A DNA stretch of 64,000 nucleotides from Owenia fusiformis (lineage: Eukaryota > Annelida > Polychaeta > Sabellida > Oweniidae). The notes below the pieces were generated by a model, which saw only the letters and a program-made list of their open reading frames with translations, did no database searches and was not told where the DNA came from. A program made the translations under genes and the position numbers. This document shows positions 33,626-60,600 of the stretch, in pieces. Location: NCBI GenBank assembly GCA_903813345.2, contig CAIIXF020000007.1, forward strand, positions 35,742,538-35,806,537. Reading direction: 5' to 3'. The first letter of the stretch is position 1; every line of letters starts with the position of its first letter.

Positions 33626-34598
33626 TTAGCGGAATCAATTGGTGAATGATCTTGCGTTTTCATACTAAAGTTTGTTTTTGAGTTTTTTCTTATAGTTTTA
33701 TGTATTTCAAGTTATTTAAGAGACAGGGCCCTTTTTCTAAAGCCCTTTTTATAAAAATAATTGAGATTACACAGAATACCTGTTATTTCTGCTTTTTAAC
33801 ACAATTTTAATAGAAAATTCAAATTCCAAACTTATTATCTCACTATTAATTACCAATGGAGAATGGGAATTGAGCAACCAAACTTGGCACAAAGTTAGAT
33901 CCTAGGATAAACTCTAATCTTAGGGCTTTGATTTTTTGTGATATCATATATTTGCCTAGCAACAACATAGCAACCACCTAAAATAACATATTTTCCAATA
34001 TAAATCCACTTAATATATGCTAGGATGCTATAAGACCATTACAAAAAGTCTTCTTATCCTAAAATACAACAATTTTAACATATTTACAGAAGTGGCATCA
34101 CCATGTTGCATAGCAACAACATGGCAACAGGTTACAAAGTCCATTTTGACATTTGCAGACCATATTCCTATTATATGTTCACTGCGTTTGGATCTCTTCC
34201 ACATTATTTCTTAACATATAGCAAATGTATTGATGTAGTTATGTCTGACCATTCTCCCTAGCAACGGCTTGAAATAAAGGTTAAATTTGCCTAGCAACAA
34301 CCTAGCAACATCTTAAAATAGCAATGTTTCTCATAAGAATTTCACTATATATCCATTATATGTACTTGAAGAAAATCAATATATATGTCTTTCTAATTTA
34401 TAAAGCTTAGTTGCTCTCTTAAAAATCTTTAGTCTCTTGTATAAAGCATAATGGGACATTTCTTGTCTTATGTATATCAAATTGCAATTCATGTTTCAGT
34501 TCTGAGATAAAGTAAACACGAAATATTTATCACATTAATACTTGATACATTTTCAGGATTGATACCCCCAAGATAATGCTTTATTTTGGTGAATTGCT

Positions 34599-34736
34599 TC
34601 AATTTCCTTTGCAGGTGCATAGTTTGATGCAGTAGAATGCACCACAGCATTTGCAATTCCCTTTGTAGTCACATTTGGTACATCCACATTTAATTATGAC
34701 TTTACATGCTTTGGATGCTTTGGCAATATTGTCCAT
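34599..34736 (-). pseudogene. CXC-like cysteine-rich fragment, left arm
   Basis: Minus-strand frame of 45 codons ending at TGA: KVIIKCGCTKCDYKGNCKCC then YCIKLCTCKGN. The spacing K-C-x-C...C-x-C...C-x(3)-C-x-C resembles the tesmin/TSO1 CXC zinc-binding pattern, which also occurs at the C-terminus of some invertebrate mobile-element proteins. It stays open upstream toward the palindrome centre (CSSGLCAQMDN). One Cys is replaced by Tyr compared with the right arm, and a stop replaces the final Cys. Confidence 0.5.
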
Positions 34737-34904
34737 CTGGGCACACAATCCTGATGAGCACATGTATGGGGGCAATGGTACATAGTGGATCCAGTTCTTC
34801 CTTCACCAAACCTATGGGGATGGTTTAGGAGCACATCTGGATTGTGGGTACCCAGACGGACAATACTGTCGCAAGCATCCGAGGCATGTAAAGTTATAAC
34901 TTAA

Positions 34905-35003
34905 TGTGGATGCACCAAATGTGACTGCAAAGGGAACTGCAAATGCCATGGTGCATTCTACTGCATCAAACTATGCACCTGCAAAGGAAATTGTAGCAAT
35001 TAA
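34905..35003 (+). pseudogene. CXC-like cysteine-rich fragment, right arm
   Basis: Plus-strand frame of 32 codons with ten cysteines: CGCTKCDCKGNCKC, then YCIKLCTCKGNCSN, then stop. It mirrors the left-arm frame. A stop codon directly upstream and a one-base insertion break it from the preceding segment. Protein family is inferred from cysteine spacing only. Confidence 0.5.
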
Positions 35004-35957
35004 CCCAAATAATATTATCTTGTGGGTATCAATGCTGAAAATGTAACAAGGATAAATATGATGAATATTTTGTGTTTACGAATTGCCCTACTTTTGCAAT
35101 TTGATAAGAAATAAGACAAGAAATGTCCCATAAAGCTTTATCAATTAAAAGACATACATATTGATTTTGTTCAAGTATACATAGTGGATATATATACAGT
35201 AGGGAGATTTTTATGAGAAACATTGCTATTCTAAGCTGTTGCTAGGTCATTGCTAGGCAAATTTAACCATTATTTCAAGCCGTTGCTAGGAAGTTGCTAG
35301 GTAAAAGGGTCAGGCATAACTGCATCATTCATGCTTAAATACAATTTCTGTATGTTAAGAAATCATTTGGAAGGGATCTAAAAGCATACAAGTGAGCATA
35401 TAATAGGAATATGGTGTGCAAATGTCAAAATGGGCATTGTAACCTGTTGCCATGTTGTTGCTATGCAACATGGTAATGTCACTTTTGTAAATATGTTTGA
35501 ATTGTTATATTTTAGGATAAGAAGACTTTTGTAATGGCCTTATAGCATCCTAGCATATCTTAAGTGGATTTATATTGTAAAATATGTTATTATAGATGGT
35601 TGCTATGTGGTTGCTAGGCAAATATATGATTTCACAAAATATCAAACCCCTCAGATTAGAGCTTATCTTAGGGTCCAACTTTGTGCCAAGTTTGGTTGCT
35701 CAACTTCCATTCTCCATTGGTAAATTATAGTGAGATAAGGAGATTGAAATTTGAATTTTCTGTTAACACTGTTAAAAAGCAGTAATAATTGGTATCATCT
35801 GTAATCTCAATTGTTTTTCTAAAAAGGGTTTTAGAAAAAGGACCCTGTCTCTAAAATGTCTTAAAATACATAGAACAATAAAAAAAACTCCAAAACAAAC
35901 TTTAGTATGAAAACACAAGGTCCCTATGGGGGCCTTGCACCAATTGATTCCACTATA

Positions 35958-36451
35958 TAACTTCTCCGCACATTTGAATACCGCATGAAGAGCCAGAAAA
36001 CCTCAAGGTTTAGAATAAAACTTTCAATAATTGTATGATACAGCAAACCGGCATTTAAGTTTTTGGGATATCATAATACATATAAATTATGTTTTTTGTT
36101 TATCAAAAACTTATATATTGATACGATCCCTTATTCTAATGAAGAGCAGGATATTCCATAACACATTCACAATATCATGTTCTGAAAATATGGAGCCTGA
36201 CATCAGACATTAACAAATACATAGAGAAAGAAATTAATGGTTTGTTAATATTGACAGGCATTCAGATGGTAATTTACCAGTTGTAAATTATTGAAAACTA
36301 CATAAAATTACATTAAATATAAGTAAAGCATAACAGAGAATGTAACATATGGCTCATAGAGTTCAATGGTCTTGAAATATTAAATCAAATTTATTTTGGT
36401 TATTTTAGTGAATGTTTGTGTTAAACAAATCTTAGTTAGTACATGTATTTT
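35958..36451. other. Intergenic spacer
   Basis: No gene or repeat recognised. Confidence 0.5.
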
Positions 36452-36841
36452 TACACTCCCCTCAACAAGTTTGGCAATTTGAAGTCTCTTTTTCGATCGC
36501 ATATCAAAGTCTGTTTTTGTTTTGCGGTTTTTGTCCCATGGTCTTGGATTTTGTTAATGATTCCTTAATAGAAGGGTATTATACATTGGTTCTTTCCATG
36601 GTAGATTATAGTTTGGGATATTTGGGCTTTGCTTTCCTTTTGACTGTTTGTACTTGTGAATGTTTCATTTTCCTGCTTTTTAACATATTTTGGTATTTCC
36701 CTGTTCCCCATCTACAGATCTATATTTGTGATAATCTATTGTAATTTAAACACAAAATAAAGATTCAAACTTTGGCCAGTTTTGATGTTGATTTGCTGTT
36801 CAATTAGAACTTCCATTTGCCAAACTTATGGGGGGAGTGTA
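36452..36841. mobile_element. TA-flanked MITE with CACTCCCC termini
   Basis: TACACTCCCCTCAACAAGTTTGGCAA at the left is mirrored by TTTGCCAAACTTATGGGGGGAGTGTA at the right (each quoted as two parts: terminal CACTCCCC and inner AAGTTTGGCAA). It is 390 bp with no coding capacity. A solitary related end lies at about 58156-58183. Confidence 0.75.
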
Positions 36842-37567
36842 TGTGGCTCAGTGTCAATATCCGTTCAAAATAACCTGAACTGTTTCAATATGTTAATCTT
36901 GGACTCTAAAATACACCAAAATTAAGAAAATTCAAACCAATTATCCCATATTTGGACCATAAATAGACTAAGCTCAATTGCCTTATTTTACATAAATGTT
37001 GCAGTTTGGAAAATGATTATTTAAAAAAGTGAAGAATTTTTCAAGCTGTTATTGTTTCTATGGAAACTATAGATGATATAAATTGCTGCTCTATTATGAT
37101 TTTTATATTACCTGACCAAATTCTGAAGATATCAGAAACCTGAAGACACTTGGAAATAAAAGTAATGGTCAGGTGCACTTAAGATTCGCACAGTGAATAC
37201 AAATTCATAGCAGTCCTCACATTTAGGCAGTTTATGTTACCATGGTAATGTGAATATAATTTGTTGTGAGATATTCTTAAAACTCATACTTAAATACTCT
37301 GTGCGACCAGGTGGTGACCTTTTATCACGTCAATGCTCTGAACATCATTTTACATGCATATATTATTTAAGTTACAATATGTTTGTTTATTGATGATTCC
37401 TTTGGTTTGTATCACAAAAACACCATGTAGATATGTAATTGGGAGTCTATCAGATGTCCTTAATTCTCCCACCTTATTTTTAGGCTATTATTTGGGGATC
37501 TTATTCATTGTATTTTTGGAGACCTTGTGCCTTGTAAGATGAAGTATTCATATACATATACATACAC
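36842..37567. other. Intergenic spacer
   Basis: No supported gene. An X-box-like GTTACCATGGTAAT occurs at about 37237-37250. Confidence 0.45.
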
Positions 37568-38172
37568 TTAAAGGAACATTCCTGGCCAAACCTTTTCTAT
37601 CCTGATGTGATAGCTATAATCATATATATACTTTACATATTTAGCAAAACATGGGGAAGTGTTTTAATATAGTCAATATTGATAATTTAAAAATGTAGTG
37701 CTCATTTCCAGTAAGCTGCCATCTTTTAAGATTTTACTCAGGAAGTGATGTCGTCATCGACTCTCAACTTTCATGACCTTGCATATAACAGTATAGGAAA
37801 ATAGCACAATATCACTTCTAGACGAGTGATCCTTACTTTATGCGCAAAAATATGTTCAGAGCTTGTCAGCTTAAAATAAAAGAAGAGACTTTTAGAAGGA
37901 TTAAAGCATAGACAAAATTGAAAAAGAATATTCAGCTGGTTTTGTAATTCTTAATAGCTCCTTATAATGTTATATGCAAAGTTGAGAGTCGATGACATCA
38001 CTTCCTGAGTGAAATATTAAAAGATGGCAGCCTACTGGAATTCAGCACTTCAAGTGATCAATATTGACCATATCAAAACGTTTTTCCCTGTTTTGCTAAA
38101 TATGGAAAGTATATATATGGTTATAGCTACCATATTAGGAGAGAAATGGTCTGGCCAGGAATATTCCTTTAA
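37568..38172. mobile_element. TTAA-flanked foldback element
   Basis: Arms of about 210-230 bp begin AGGAACATTCCTGGCCA and end TGGCCAGGAATATTCCT, with TTAA at both outer edges (37568-37571 and 38169-38172). A unique 165-bp centre separates them. TTAA targets are typical of piggyBac and Kolobok elements; there is no coding sequence, so this would be non-autonomous. Confidence 0.8.
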
Positions 38173-38512
38173 TGTTGTAGGGCCTTTTAAGATATCTCAA
38201 TAGACTTTCCATAGTTTTTCTACCGATGGCTGTTTAAATGATATATAGATGGTATTAGTGTAATATACATTGTATCAATCGTATAAGAATCTCTGACATA
38301 TTTACTTATATCTTTAGTTGTGCGTTGTGCCTTTACTTAATTATGTGAGAAGCTCAAATCAACACTGTCAAAGTTTGTGTTGTTCAATATTAAATAAATG
38401 GAAATAAAATATTGATGTTTTATTGTTTTATTGAAAATTCAAACACAATTCTACAGGTGTCTTGGAAATTTTTATTTTTCTACTTCATTGTCAGATTTGT
38501 TACTTAGGTAGA
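38173..38512. other. Spacer downstream of cathepsin L gene 1
   Basis: AT-rich; no gene recognised. Confidence 0.5.
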
Positions 38513-38518
38513 TTTATT
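38513..38518 (-). terminator. Candidate polyadenylation signal of cathepsin L gene 1
   Basis: AATAAA on the minus strand, 43 bases past the stop codon at 38561. Confidence 0.35.
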
Positions 38519-38560
38519 CATAAAACATTTTGATTTCAGTATAATGTCCTCTGAAATGAA

Positions 38561-42483
<3,923 letters not shown>

Positions 42484-42827
42484 CTAAAAACATACACCAA
42501 GAGTGGTGATGGTATTTTCTAAAATAATGACGGATTGACGGTACATAAACTATAAGGCAATGTCAGTGTGCTCTACAATGTTACTTGATCCAAAGTGACT
42601 CAATATGAAAATGGTTATCGAATACCGATGGAGGAAATGTAGAATTCGATCACAACCAAAAACACAATTAAATCCCCATAAGTTTCCAGTAATATTAAAT
42701 TGAATTAATATGCTGTCTTTGTAACACTATGTGAAATTAGAGGGCATATTATACCTCTGGTTTGTTACCAGTGATTGATTCAAATATTCAACATATAGAA
42801 CATTTGTAAGTTCATACTCACTTTGGT

Positions 42828-42868
42828 CGCCTAAAATGCAATGCTATCCTGTAGAAATTCACTGCGAT
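42828..42868 (-). other. Non-coding first exon of cathepsin L gene 1
   Basis: A donor CCAAA|GTGAGTATG lies on the minus strand near 42828, about 30 bases downstream of a TATA box, and the coding exon at 42483 starts directly after an acceptor. The 5' edge (about 42868) is estimated from TATA spacing. Confidence 0.45.
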
Positions 42869-42893
42869 TGTAATGTTGCGACAATGCGTCGTT

Positions 42894-42901
42894 TTAAATA
42901 T
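42894..42901 (-). promoter_or_regulatory. TATA box of cathepsin L gene 1
   Basis: TATTTAAA on the minus strand, upstream of the predicted non-coding first exon. Position fits a start site near 42865-42868. Confidence 0.5.
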
Positions 42902-45900
42902 ACGTAAATTGTTGGGTTCCAGTGGGCAGAGGATCTTGAAAGTCAAGGCATGTGACCATCATATGCCACAAAAAACAATCGAAATTACAAGAGGACTTGA
43001 GATAGTTAAGTACTAGATTAGATACCACTCTATTGTGAACTATAGGGAGTGAGTAGATCTTTTGAATAATGTCATGTCTTAACAAAGAATTTCTAGATTT
43101 CTAGCGGGAGGGGTGGCTTACTCTCTTGGAATACAAACAAACAAAAACCACGCACATTTTTCAAAATGAAATAAACTAGACGGTCACTTTGTATTGCCCA
43201 GTATTAGCTGGATCTAATGCTTATTGGCCAGATGAGCTTTATAAAGCTGAGGCTGATGGGAATGGACGTCCTTCATTGTTTCTGATGCATGATGCACTGG
43301 GATCTAGAGCATTATAATGACACTTCGGTATCATCCTGATAGGTCATGTGCATAAGGAATGGGATTGTTTTTCTTTCGTATAAGTGAATTATGTCAACAG
43401 AACTTCGCTCATTTCTTTAATGTATTTTAATGTATTCCATTTTGTAATAATATACTTTGTGTTGGAAACTTTCTTTTTGTAGTTCAGGATAATTCAGAAT
43501 AACATAAACCTACTGAACTCAGTGGACTATTTGGATATCATATTTTCCTTTTAAAATTTTCGTTCAATATCTAAAATAATGAACTTTTAATTGAAATACG
43601 ATTGCTGAATCACGATTTATTGAACTCCCTTTGTAATAACCAAAGTTGCCAAGCACAGAAACCAATATAACAATATCTGAAGAAATAAAGGTCAATTTAG
43701 TTTGAATAAAGGCAAGAAACATCTCTTGGAGAGTTACTTGAACTCCTTCAGTGTAATTGAAGAGCGGAGATAAAAGCATTGTCATATATAACCACTTGAC
43801 ATGCAAACTCTAAAAAGATTGAGCCGATGTCATGCTGAAGCAAACATTATTTCATCATTAAATCTAAATGAAACCAAATGCGTCTCAGCCAATCAGATTT
43901 CGGTACTTGAGTGCTTTACACAGTGTATTACACAGGTAATTTCAAGTAAAGATTTAATCGTGCAATATAGAATGACCATTCCTTGAATGCGTTGCTTTCC
44001 AAAATTTGCATGAGATGGGAAGCATTGAGTGTTAATTTGTGTCATTATGACAACCGTATATCTAGTGACCTGGAGTTCGTTATTGGTTATATAACGGAAT
44101 GCAGCTATGTGAAATAGCATGTTCTGATTGGCTGGAATTGGACAAACCTTGCCTGGCAATGTGTGAATAAATATCGTTGCATGGTTTTCATTTTTAGTAC
44201 ATTATCACAAATTGTTATTTGAGTTTAATTGGAAATTATGCTGACATAGCAATAAATAATCCTGTGATATTCATATTGGAAAAATAAAAGCATTTTGAAT
44301 ACACCAATACATGAAATACATTTGGATTGTGCATTCGCATACTAACATTGAATGGGTTACTTATTACATGGACTCCTGTTTTAATATTTCCAATTTAGGA
44401 TGACACAAGATACTGTTGAAATCTTTACAATTATAATATATCTTTCCTGATGGGTTTCTACTTCTAGACTCGAGCAAATAGTCTACTACATTGTACAACA
44501 AAACAAACAATTATCATCATGTATAAAATAGTTTTATTTGTATAAAAGTGAAAAGAGTACAAAATGTTGTCTATTCAAAACTAGTCTAAGTCAAGCTAGG
44601 GATTGCTTTGTTATAAAGAATTATTATATAATAGAAACAAGACTGATTATTTTCACCATGCACTCACTAAAGAGCATTCAAACAAAGATAATCACTCTCC
44701 AAGAACTTTTTGGACAACCCTCAAATGTCACTGTAAAGTATTGCATTGTATGTCATTGCGTTCTATTACATCACTAATGAGAATCAAATCATGAGATTCC
44801 CCCAATTTTTTGTTTTGTATTCATAATTCTAAACGTATTAACATTTAAACAACAAACTTTAATCAAACTATCAAATATCAACACAATAAAACAAATACTT
44901 TAAATAACTACCAAAAAACATTAGGCCTATAAATGAATCGGCTACTTCTTTACTATCAGCAGTATATACAGTATAAAACCTGTATATCGGAATACCCATC
45001 TTATCTAAATACTTCTAAATATGAACGTTTTTTAGATACCAAAATTTATCGGCATAGACTTCCATGATAAAATACCTTGAAATATGACCACTTGCAAATC
45101 AAAACATATTGGCCAGTCTTGGTAGTGTTCAGACATGTCAGAATAGACAGATTGATTTTACCAGTGAAAACATTAAATCTCAGCGTATAGTACATTATTC
45201 CCTTTGAGCCTGCAAAGGTATGGAAACTGTGTTTTCTAGAGCAAATACATGAGAGTTAATATCACATACTATTGTGCACACTGCAAATATACATTACAAG
45301 GACAAGTGGCCATGGGCATCATAGCCACTAAGTTGATAGAAAGATGGCAGTACATGTAGGGTGCCCAGAAAGTATTTAGTTCTTGAATATATTGCATGCA
45401 TACGCTACAGGGTGTCAAAAAATTGTAAAATATGCATTTAAAATGACCAAAAGGAGCTACAAGTACAAGACTTACAAATATAAAATAGATACAAACCAAT
45501 AACTAGTCACAAAATGATATACCCTAGGTTTTTGAATATATACATGTATACTCGAAATATTTTCAAATAGATACTGCAAAATTTGGCATTAATGTGTATC
45601 AAATTCAATAGCTTGGATGTATGAAAGCAGCCCGAATAAGAAAACATGTCTATGGTTGTTCTTCTTCTTCTTTCAATAAAATGTTGATAAATAAAATGGC
45701 AATGGCAATTTCAAACTGACTCTGAAGAAGCATATAATTTACTGCATATATGTTGGAGAAGGCTTTCAACTATTATGCTATGTCTACGACTGCGAATTTC
45801 AGTCATTTTTTGTTTATGTTATATACCTGATGCACATGTACTATCATATGGAAACCCTGCAATTTAATCTTTAGAGTCTGTTTAATATACAAGATGCCCC

Positions 45901-46233
45901 AGAGGACTATTAATATAAATCCAAGAAAAATATGTGGCAAACAGACTGGTTCTAAGCACTTGTTCATGTTACTCTGGAACAATCAATTTTTCTAATTTTC
46001 TTTAAAATATCGAAGTACATTGTGCTACTCATTAAGCAAGGGTCACTCAATGTTCTAGTCAATTTAGTGTGTCATCTTTCTAAAGTCTTTTATAATATGT
46101 CTTCTTGCTTTCTCTTTTTATAGACTATTAGGCTTCTTAGACACTTTTAAAATAATTTTCTCTTTTGTGATGAAGAACTTTTGAGGATGACCTTAACTGT
46201 CATGACATATTACTGCACAGATGGTACCAAACA
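42902..46233. other. Spacer between the two cathepsin L genes
   Basis: AT-rich with no supported gene. It holds one pogo/Tigger MITE (44967-45166) and a solitary TACAGGGTGTCAAAAAA end near 45411. Open frames here show no domains. Confidence 0.55.
44967..45166 (+). mobile_element. pogo/Tigger-type MITE
   Basis: TACAGTATAAAACCTGT at the left, GGAATACC and AATATGACCACTT words inside, and a decayed inverse end (GATTTTACCAGTG) at the right. Confidence 0.6.
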
Positions 46234-56242
<10,009 letters not shown>

Positions 56243-56246
56243 TATC

Positions 56247-57637
56247 CTGAAATCAAATTGTCGAATAAAAACATTTCTTGAATGTGATATAAACTTGTGA
56301 AGTAAGCAATGGCAAGAAAACTATTTGATAAAGCATAAGTTGGTAGAATCTGCAGAAACATTCTGTTTGAAGCTTTCGCATTGATTTTGAAGTTGGTTTC
56401 CATTCTACACTGAGTAACTTACCAGTTTATAATATAAATGTCCAATTATAAATGTATCCTCTCAAGAATACACAAACTTTGATAATATAGAACTGAAATG
56501 AAACAAAAACAATCCCAAGACTCTTAACTCTGAAATCACAAGTGACTCACTGAGGAGCTGAGCTGCTGTTTTCAATAGAATAAAATACATCACATGATCA
56601 TTTTTTTTTCAGTTGGCCTAGATTACATTACTATTTTGAAATACATATTATGGTCTAATAATGGTAAACAATATGCCAATTTTACCTTGAGATATCACTC
56701 TACAATATGATAGTCGTTATCACTATGTATGTTCATTATTCAGGATAGATAACTTAGTTTAATTGAGGACACAAAAGTTGAAAACTTCTTACCTTTTTGT
56801 TATGAGTATTACTAAATGTCAAACTTTTTATAACGAAATCATATCCAAAAAATATTCTATTTAGATAGTCCCCTATTACAAGATTAATTTTAGAAAATAA
56901 ATCAATAAATAAAATTATGAATAAAAATAAAATATAATTTTTAGCTCATGTATCTTTCAATATTTTGAATCTATTTAACTTTCGTTTGCCTTTTAAGTTG
57001 CGATTCCACTTAAGACGGAAGTAGCCATATTTGTAAACAAATCTATACTGAAATTTCAAAGATGCGAATTAACGATTGATTTATGCAACATCTGGTTCAA
57101 AATCAATAACATCATTATGCGGGAAATGTGCATTCGTTTGCTCTCTAAATAAAAACATTAGATTTGAAATCAGATTTCTATCTTTAGATAAATTAGCAGT
57201 AAATATGTGAAGTCTGTGTATGGTTGTGACCTAAATTCAATAAATAATAGATGTTCAGTTCATTCCCGGCTTGATTTAGATCAGTGTATAGTGAGACTGC
57301 TAGCATGCTACGAGTGCAAGAATTCGATATTTCTCACTGTATCAAGATGATCAAGCAAGATAAAGATCTAGCATGTTAATTGTAACGTATTCAAACATTT
57401 TGATATAAGTCTACACTGCACCCCTGTGCAGTGTGAATACAATATGTACAGTACATGTCTGGATTGCATGGTGACAGAATGGATTATAAAAATCAAAGAG
57501 ATGAAGATATGAAGTTGCCATACGACAATTATGAAATGTTAAAATACAGCTGATGAGACTAACATGTTCAGCTGGTCCCTCTGAGCAGTATATTACCATT
57601 TTGTTCAAGAACAGCAACATCCACATCACAGAATATA
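56247..57637. other. Intergenic region between divergent cathepsin L gene 2 and the membrane protein gene
   Basis: The two genes are transcribed away from this region, so it should hold both promoters. A donor-like CCTCA|GTGAGTCAC on the minus strand near 56550 could end a non-coding exon of the cathepsin gene. No other clear signal is seen. Confidence 0.35.
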
Positions 57638-60600
57638 ATGGCACGAACTACAGTTTCTAGCGAAACCTACAGATCTTCAAATCAAATTGAGTCGCAAGTT
57701 GATGTCAGGCAAAACAATGATGTGGTGAAGACCCATACCAATACAAAAACCCTATGGGTGTTCCTTGGCTTTGGTGTGGTGCAGATTGTCATCGGGTTTC
57801 TGCTTGCAGTGATTTATTTCAGCATCCGGGCACTTACCACATCTCTTGAGTATATAGAAGTCATTCCAACCTATGCTAACGCTATACTGGTAATTACAAA
57901 TTGAATCAATATGTAAAATTGATATAAACAGTATTTCTTATGATACAATATGCTTATATATTATAAACTTTTGATTCTGTATAACCTATTTGCATATTGA
58001 CCCATCCATTACATCATATTATCTATCGAAGCGGGATTGTAAGCTTGTTTCTGTTGTGCGATCTAAAAAAAGTCATAAATTTCCAGACCATTTTCAGTAA
58101 GGAACAAATTAAAATCAAAAGAATGATTATATGCTCAGTCTGATTGCTTCTAATTGCCAAACTTATTAAGAGGGGTGTACGAATGTGACTTTCATGGCAA
58201 GATATAAAACAATCACATTTTCTGTCTCTATTTTCAGATTATTTGCTCTGGAGTCTTAGTGCTTTGTTTATACAAAAGAAGAGACAAAATTATTGTAAGT
58301 TATTTTATTTCTTGTTATTTCACAAAAAACATGTATCCATTTGAGTAAATAAGATCATCTTTTTATGTGCATGATAAGTGTCTATATATACATGAACACC
58401 TAATTAATCACCAGACAATTTGGTGATCATTATCAATAATAGATTCATCTGAGTGTTATACCTTTGCTAATTACATGAAATATTTACAACACTGTATTGA
58501 TTTATCTCAGACGAACATTAGTTAGAAAAGGGGTAGACTCTAATTAATGTTTTCTATATGTATTCTTGTTGCTCTGGTACATATAACTAAAATTATTTAC
58601 AATTATAAGCAACAGAAAATGTGAGGAATCTGATAAATTGCAAAAAACCTTCCTTTGCTCTTTCCTTACGTATTACTCAAGTTATTCAAAGAGCGAGGGA
58701 AAGTATCGCAACAGATTTTTGACAGTAAATAATTTTTTTCTAGTAGTTTCTGGCTGTACAAAAATGAATGCATATGAAAGGCCAATGTATAATCTTTAAG
58801 AAAAATTCAAAGAATGGTTTCAAGATCAATTGGATTATCTCATAAGCCATGTTTAATCCACCCATCAACAAGCTTTTTTTTCAAAATACAATCGTCATTT
58901 TCACCATCGTCCCTCATTTTTTTACAATTTTCATGCAAAGTTACATTGTACTTGAACACATGTTTCATCACTTAAAATATATAAGGAACTCCTCGTGGAT
59001 TAGGATTATGATAATCCAATATAAGGGGATCCAATGGGGCTATGCTTTTAGTACAGCACACTCATATAAGATGTCATTAGTGTGCCATAAAGTTAGTTCA
59101 AAATGTTTTCATAAATGAATGGTTTGACTTGTTTGATCCCCTGCTGTTTGATCCCCTGTTTAATCAATGGAGCATAACCGCAGCATTTCCCAAAGAATTC
59201 TGAATACCTGTCAAGTTGACTGTTTAATGTTTGAGTGCAGTTAAACCTGTGTGTGTGTGTAAGTTGCTAAGAAATTCTAAATACCTCTCTTTATGATAAT
59301 TTCTATGATGCCTTATTATTGTATTTACTTTGAACAGGTTTTCTGTATCTTGTTTATCAGTAATGATTCACGAGGTACAGTGCTGTTAAAATCATAAATA
59401 CAGTACAAGAATTTAGTACATCATACCTTTGCCAATAATTTTAGTAAGACAAATATTTTGATCCAGCTTCTGAAAAAACATTGAACATGTTTCTATATGA
59501 TGATGTGTTATAACACACTTCCTTATTTGAGTTTATCTCCAGATTGATTATTCAAATAATGAAATGAAGGATGATATGCTAAGAATAATTTTTGCATATT
59601 CATCAATTCAAGAAATGTTATCCTAAGAAAATGTTATGAGTAACAGACACTCTTACCTTAATGTTAACATTAGGGAGATTAAGCTTGCATATAAAATCGA
59701 AACGCCAACCTATGACCAATCGCCCATACAAATGCATCGCTAAATATTTTCCATTCACATTTAGGTTGTGAAAAACATTGCAAGCTTAAAGTCCCTATTG
59801 AGAGTCTCTGAAAACCACAATCAATACCATTGAGTGTGTGGTGTATACTACCTTTATCATTATTTCTAAGATTTACAATAACATCTTTTTAGCAAAATGT
59901 CCGATTTTCTTCCATATTAATGTGAACAAATATAAACAAACATAGAATGATTCTATTGGTTGAGTCAACAATTTCAGTTATTAGGGAGGTTAAGATCGCA
60001 CTATTTTGATGAACGTACACATGGAATGTGTAAACTTATGGTCCCCTATTCACGGTGTTATAGCATGACGGTTACGTCAAGGCGATTTGCAAAATTTTGC
60101 GGTAACGATAACAAAAAATGGCGGATGGGAAAGGCAGCATGTCCTCTTTCTCGCCTGTAGGCAATATTCACAGATACGATTTCCTTTTAAACTAGTTCCA
60201 TTCGGTGACGTATATATGGATGGTTATAAAGACTGGGTCAAATCTGCCAGGTGTTCTACAAGAAACAGAATATAATCTGTAAACCTACCGACTGAGATAT
60301 CAAAGTTTATAAGTTTTGATCCATTCTCGTGTTGTCTCAGTACATGAGCCACTCAAAATATTAACTGTAAGTATAAGTAAACTATGTATAACTACTGCAA
60401 ATTCAAAATACATTATTATGGCTTGAGTAGAACATATTAGGTGGTTTCCAATGCTCAATTGGCTTTGTATGATCGTATGTAGGTTACATCTATATACCAC
60501 AAGGTTTTTAGGCAATGTAGACCATGCCCTAACAACAAAAACAAAAATAAAAAACAAATTACTAAGTTTTTGTGTAATTTTGAATTTCAAACTCGACAGT

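Larger units (their letters stand above)
33626..35957. repeat. 2.3-kb palindrome (inverted duplication) with central CXC-like motifs
   Basis: Arms of about 1.1 kb match in reverse from GCGGAATCAATTGGTG (33626) and CACCAATTGATTCCAC (ending 35957) inward to a spacer of roughly 70 bp near 34765-34830. The arms have diverged by substitutions and small indels. The innermost parts each hold a short cysteine-rich reading frame (separate entries). No transposase or terminal duplication was identified. Confidence 0.85.

Noticed and set aside
43564-44159. Open frames between the two cathepsin L genes
   Set aside because: Short, overlapping on both strands, and without domains or splice partners.
58849-59118. 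Open frame in the membrane protein intron
   Set aside because: It lies in one arm of the long inverted repeat and shows only low-complexity hydrophobic sequence.
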